Positions 63,005 to 64,000 of a stretch of 64,000 bases of DNA are shown in pieces (the stretch's first letter is position 1; every line of letters starts with the position of its first letter). The stretch lies in NCBI RefSeq assembly GCF_032918005.1, contig NZ_CP136628.1, forward strand, positions 5,255,501-5,319,500, written 5' to 3'. The translations under genes and the position numbers were made by a program. The notes beneath the pieces were generated by a model. That model did no database searches, was not told the origin of the DNA, and was given only the letters and a program-made list of their open reading frames with translations. The DNA comes from Bradyrhizobium sp. NDS-1 (GTDB lineage: Bacteria; Pseudomonadota; Alphaproteobacteria; Rhizobiales; Xanthobacteraceae).

Positions 63005-63682
63005 TCAGGCCGCGTTGTGCAGGCGCGGGGTAACGAGGCCGGGCGCGGTGACCCCACGCAGCGACTTCGCCAGCGCCAGCACGGCGAGATCGGCGAGCGG
63101 CTCGATCACGATGACGAGCGCGTAGGACGCCGCGAACGTCGCAATGCTCGCGAGGTTGCTCATCGCAAAACCGGAGCCATAGAGAGCCCAGAACGCCACC
63201 CAGGCGATCACGCCGGCCTGGTAGGTCGTCGAGAGCGCCAGCGCCTGCCGGTACTTGAGATCGACATAGGCGGTGTTGCGCGGAATGATCCGCGTGGCGA
63301 TCGCCTGGATCGCGAACAGCGGCACCAGCAGTGTGGTGACGTTCATGCCGTATTGCGGCAGGTCGGGTGGCTCAAAGAAGATGCCCTGGAACAGCAGGCC
63401 GAAGGCGAGGCCAAAGGCGGCAGGCGCAGGGCCGAACAGCAAGAACAAGGTCGAGCCGAGAATGAAGTGGACTTCGGAGACGCCGACCGGGAAGTGCGGC
63501 AGGATCTCGAAGAAGATGAAGACGAGCGCCGTCGTGGCCAGCGTCCGCACGGCGAACGAGACGACGCCCTGCTCGCGCACGGTCTCGGCCGCGAGCTTCA
63601 AGGCAACGCCACCTGCGGCGATGCCGGTTGCGTAACTCAACATGAGCTTGGCGTCGGATACCAGTCCGGGTTCGATATGCAT
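63005..63682 (-). CDS. CbiM-like cobalt transporter permease (ECF-type S component)
   Basis: A 225-residue integral membrane protein. The N-terminus MHIEPG is the CbiM/NikM metal-binding start, in which the exposed N-terminal Met and His coordinate Co2+. HFPVGVSEVHFILGSTLFLLFG and PQYGMNVTTLLVPL are conserved CbiM-family segments; about six membrane helices fit. No CbiN, CbiQ or CbiO gene is visible next to it, so it may act alone or with components elsewhere. It follows the second cobalamin riboswitch and precedes cobF, which argues for cobalt as cargo. SD AAGGA precedes the ATG. Confidence 0.88.
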   Translation of the reverse strand: MHIEPGLVSDAKLMLSYATGIAAGGVALKLAAETVREQGVVSFAVRTLATTALVFIFFEILPHFPVGVSEVHFILGSTLFLLFGPAPAAFGLAFGLLFQGIFFEPPDLPQYGMNVTTLLVPLFAIQAIATRIIPRNTAYVDLKYRQALALSTTYQAGVIAWVAFWALYGSGFAMSNLASIATFAASYALVIVIEPLADLAVLALAKSLRGVTAPGLVTPRLHNAA

Positions 63683-63730
63683 GGCTCAATTCCTTCCTGC
63701 CGTCACACCCGACGGCCTTGGCCTCAAAAC

Positions 63731-63960
63731 GTGCAGGGCCGGTCTCCTGGCTCGCGGTTCACTGGGGTTCTTCGGCCTTCCCGAGCCTTGCGGCCCAGTG
63801 GCTGATCGAAGTCCCTCACCGCTTACAGTCGCGGGGGCGGCTGGGGTTTTGGGCGCCGCAACTTGGTCCGCCCACCCCCATTCCCGATTATGCTCCGGCG
63901 CTTTGCGCCGCGTTGAGCACCATGCCTCTCCTGTGTGCCCCTTTCGGCGAGCCTGCGTCA
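63731..63960 (-). promoter_or_regulatory. Cobalamin riboswitch 2 (upstream of cbiM-like, cobF, cobT)
   Basis: On the minus strand the B12 aptamer elements appear in order: GGTGCTCAAC and GGAGCATAATCGGGAATGGG, then CCGCCCCCGCGACTGTAAGC, GCCACTGGGCC, CTCGGGAAGGCC, and the B12 box AGCCAGGAGACCGGCC at 63737-63752. The aptamer faces the CbiM-like start at 63682, about 50 bp away. It should repress cobalt uptake and cobF/cobT when cobalamin is plentiful. The upstream boundary is approximate. Confidence 0.92.
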
Positions 63961-64000
63961 AGGGGCGAAGGGTGGCCGCTTCCGTCACGACGGTTGATCC

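Noticed and set aside
63686..63988. 100-codon minus-strand frame before the CbiM-like gene.
   Set aside because: It coincides with the cobalamin riboswitch, whose conserved RNA elements explain the sequence.

Overview
The window is high-GC, densely packed, operon-rich DNA from an alphaproteobacterium, most likely Bradyrhizobium or a close relative. Three things point there. First, the gene families: aerobic (cobF-type) cobalamin synthesis, many sugar ABC transporters and TonB receptors, ureide catabolism and hydroxyquinol breakdown. Second, the absence of insertion sequences. Third, a non-coding stretch at about 16.98-17.66 kb that I recognise from memory as a dispersed Bradyrhizobium-type repeat. 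No rRNA, tRNA, CRISPR array or transposase was seen.

Layout. (1) 1-7037: a MalK/MalF/MalG-type carbohydrate ABC operon with a zinc alcohol dehydrogenase, transcribed leftward. A LacI repressor plus SDR dehydrogenase diverge from it, with two LacI-type palindromes in the shared intergenic region. (2) 7062-13048: SDR, zinc alcohol dehydrogenase, small membrane protein, GH13 glucosidase, CsbD-like protein and a manganese catalase fused to a DUF892 ferritin-like domain; this looks like a stress island. (3) 13064-16872: ureide catabolism (allE, allA, a DctA-like carrier) with a divergent LysR. (4) 17686-23531: a NiCoT nickel permease and TonB receptor behind a textbook NikR operator, then a siderophore-type TonB receptor. 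(5) 23971-31102: surface polysaccharide genes (acetyltransferase, flippase, GT4 glycosyltransferase, a GINT1_N-like protein) around an FAD oxidoreductase. (6) 31085-33347: MarR and a flavin monooxygenase separated by a perfect 18-bp palindrome.

(7) 33510-39649: a leftward LysR-xylB-rbsA-rbsC-rbsB-like set for a pentose or pentitol. (8) 39756-50625: an approximately 11-kb rightward operon with hydroxyquinol ring cleavage, maleylacetate reductase, amidohydrolase, oxidoreductases and a complete Rbs-type ABC transporter with two permeases. It converges on (9) 50717-56207, a leftward Dpp/Opp-type peptide ABC operon; a bidirectional hairpin terminator lies between them. (10) 56394-64000: a B12/cobalt block. 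One cobalamin riboswitch precedes a siderophore-type TonB receptor plus PepSY membrane protein; a second precedes a CbiM-like permease, cobF and cobT; cobC converges on cobT.

The most informative observations are regulatory: nickel import across both membranes under one NikR box, a B12 riboswitch on a receptor/PepSY pair whose sequence type suggests siderophores, and an altered DctA-family carrier inside a ureide operon. Function calls come from reading motifs and recognising families; no database search was run.
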